The translations under genes were made by a program, and so were the position numbers. A stretch of DNA of 7,152 nt from an uncultured Oscillospiraceae bacterium. Lineage in GTDB: Bacteria; Bacillota; Clostridia; Oscillospirales; Oscillospiraceae. The notes beneath the pieces were generated by a model. It saw only the letters and a program-made list of their open reading frames with translations, ran no database searches and was not told the DNA's origin. Where the stretch lies: NCBI GenBank assembly GCA_947628265.1, contig CANQZF010000086.1, positions 1 through 7,152 of the forward strand, written 5' to 3'. Below, piece after piece: positions 6,264 through 7,152 of this stretch. Position 1 is the stretch's first letter. Every line of letters begins with the position of its first letter.

Positions 6264-7152
6264 ATGAACGAGCTTGAGAAAAATGACATCGTGGAGGCCG
6301 TTTGCGACGGCTACTCCTCCGAGGGGATGGGCGTTGCGAGGATAAACGGCATGGCGGTGTTCGTCTCCGGGGCCATCGCCGGGGAAAAAAGCCGCGTGCG
6401 GATCTTGAAGGTCCTGAAAAACGCCGCCTTCGCCAAGGTGGAGGAGGTTTTGGAGCCATCCTCGGAGCGGCTTCCCCCCGACTGCCCCCACTACCCCGCC
6501 TGTGGCGGCTGCGCCCTCCGGCATATGAGCTATCAAGAGGAGCTGCGGTTTAAAAAGCAGAAGGTGGAGGACGCCCTGCGGCGCATCGGCGGGGTGGAGC
6601 TGACGCTCTCCGCCATCCACGGGGCGGTGAGGACGGAGCGCGCCCGCAACAAGGTCCAGCTGCCCGTCTCCCCGGAGGGCAAGATCGGCTTTTACCGGGG
6701 CAGGAGCCACGACGTCATCGACGTGCCGGACTGCCTCCTCCAGCCGGAGTGCGCCGGGAGGGTCCGGGCCGCCGTCCGCTCCTGGATGAGGGAATTTTCC
6801 GTCCCCGGCTACGACGAGCGCTCCCACACCGGGCTTGTACGGCACCTCTACGTCCGGACAAGCTCCGCCGGGGACAGCCTTGTGTGCCTGGTGGTGAACG
6901 CCCCTGCGGAGCGTCCCCTCCCCCACGAGCCGGGTCTTATCCGCCGCCTCAGGGAGGCCGAGCCGGGGATCGTGGGCGTGGTGCTGTCCTCCAACACCTT
7001 GAGGACCAACGTGATTTTGGGTCCCTCCTACCGCACCCTCTGGGGGCGGGACACCTTAGAGGAGACGCTGTGCGGCCTTCATTTCCGCCTCTCCGTGCCC
7101 TCCTTTTTCCAGGTAAACCGGGACCAGTGCGAGGTCCTCTACGCCCGGGCCC
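6264..7152 (+). CDS. rlmD: 23S rRNA (uracil-C5) methyltransferase RlmD/RlmCD, N-terminal part
   Basis: This enzyme uses S-adenosylmethionine to methylate carbon 5 of 23S rRNA uridines (U1939, and U747 too for the Gram-positive RlmCD type). The frame is open from the ATG at 6264 to the window end, giving 296 codons without a stop, so the C-terminal part is missing. Residues 5-65 form a TRAM RNA-binding domain (SSEGMGVARINGMAVFVSGAIAGE). The iron-sulfur cluster cysteines fit C74-x5-C80-x2-C83 plus C157, the RumA pattern. The segment near the window end (SFFQVN) begins the methyltransferase fold; the catalytic cysteine and base lie beyond. The TRAM domain begins near the first residues, which supports this ATG even though no ribosome site lies at normal distance. 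RlmD, RlmC and TrmA share this fold, but the cysteine cluster excludes TrmA; RlmC versus RlmD/RlmCD cannot be settled from this part. Confidence 0.93.
   Translation, partial: MNELEKNDIVEAVCDGYSSEGMGVARINGMAVFVSGAIAGEKSRVRILKVLKNAAFAKVEEVLEPSSERLPPDCPHYPACGGCALRHMSYQEELRFKKQKVEDALRRIGGVELTLSAIHGAVRTERARNKVQLPVSPEGKIGFYRGRSHDVIDVPDCLLQPECAGRVRAAVRSWMREFSVPGYDERSHTGLVRHLYVRTSSAGDSLVCLVVNAPAERPLPHEPGLIRRLREAEPGIVGVVLSSNTLRTNVILGPSYRTLWGRDTLEETLCGLHFRLSVPSFFQVNRDQCEVLYARA

Noticed and set aside
6302..6553. An 83-codon + strand frame within the methyltransferase gene
   Set aside because: It is arginine- and glycine-rich, out of frame, and lies within the TRAM and iron-sulfur region of a well-supported gene.
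5322..6926. A 534-codon open frame on the minus strand across the Clp and methyltransferase genes
   Set aside because: It is the antisense shadow of strongly GC-biased codons, with low-complexity G, A, V, H-rich sequence and no recognisable domain. It opposes two clearly conserved genes.
1..7152. Mobile element, CRISPR array, tRNA or rRNA
   Set aside because: No transposase or integrase motif, no regularly spaced repeats, and no tRNA- or rRNA-like sequence was seen. Composition is uniform apart from the promoter island at 1835-1900.

Overview
The window is GC-rich (visibly above 60%), with strong preference for C- and G-ending codons and AAGGAG- or GGAG-type ribosome sites. The gene content is that of a Gram-positive anaerobe of the Clostridia. 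My best guess is a high-GC member of the Oscillospiraceae/Ruminococcaceae, inferred from gene order and protein character rather than from any search. All genes lie on the + strand and packing is tight.

Region 1 (1-1834) is the distal end of an operon: the C-terminal part of an EcfA ATPase, then EcfT, then the tRNA pseudouridine synthase TruA. Their ends overlap (11 bp, then a GTGA overlap), so they are probably translationally coupled. In Firmicutes the ecfA1-ecfA2-ecfT-truA set normally closes the large ribosomal-protein cluster. The following ribosomal genes rplM-rpsI, common in other Firmicutes, are absent here.

Region 2 (1835-1930) is a short AT-rich island. It holds a good sigma-A promoter with an extended -10, a 14-bp perfect palindrome covering the -35 box, and a second extended -10-like copy downstream. 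It starts a new transcription unit.

Region 3 (1931-6209) encodes a membrane-anchored beta-propeller-like protein (DUF5711-like), a CvpA-family membrane protein with a long polar loop, and a ClpE-like AAA+ unfoldase with an N-terminal four-cysteine zinc finger. The leader of the Clp gene carries two inverted repeats. Why an envelope protein, a CvpA protein and a Clp unfoldase are adjacent is not known to me; a link to envelope stress or membrane-protein quality control is speculation.

Region 4 (6210-7152) begins with a strong 10-bp hairpin that looks like a terminator. It actually lies between a good Shine-Dalgarno sequence and the start codon of the next gene, an RlmD/RlmCD-type 23S rRNA uracil-C5 methyltransferase cut by the window end.

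Most of the window is conserved housekeeping sequence. I see no tRNA, rRNA, CRISPR array or mobile element, and no clear new defence or biosynthetic system. The best leads are the hairpin between ribosome site and start codon, the palindromic promoter, the structured Clp leader, and the DUF5711-CvpA-Clp gene set.
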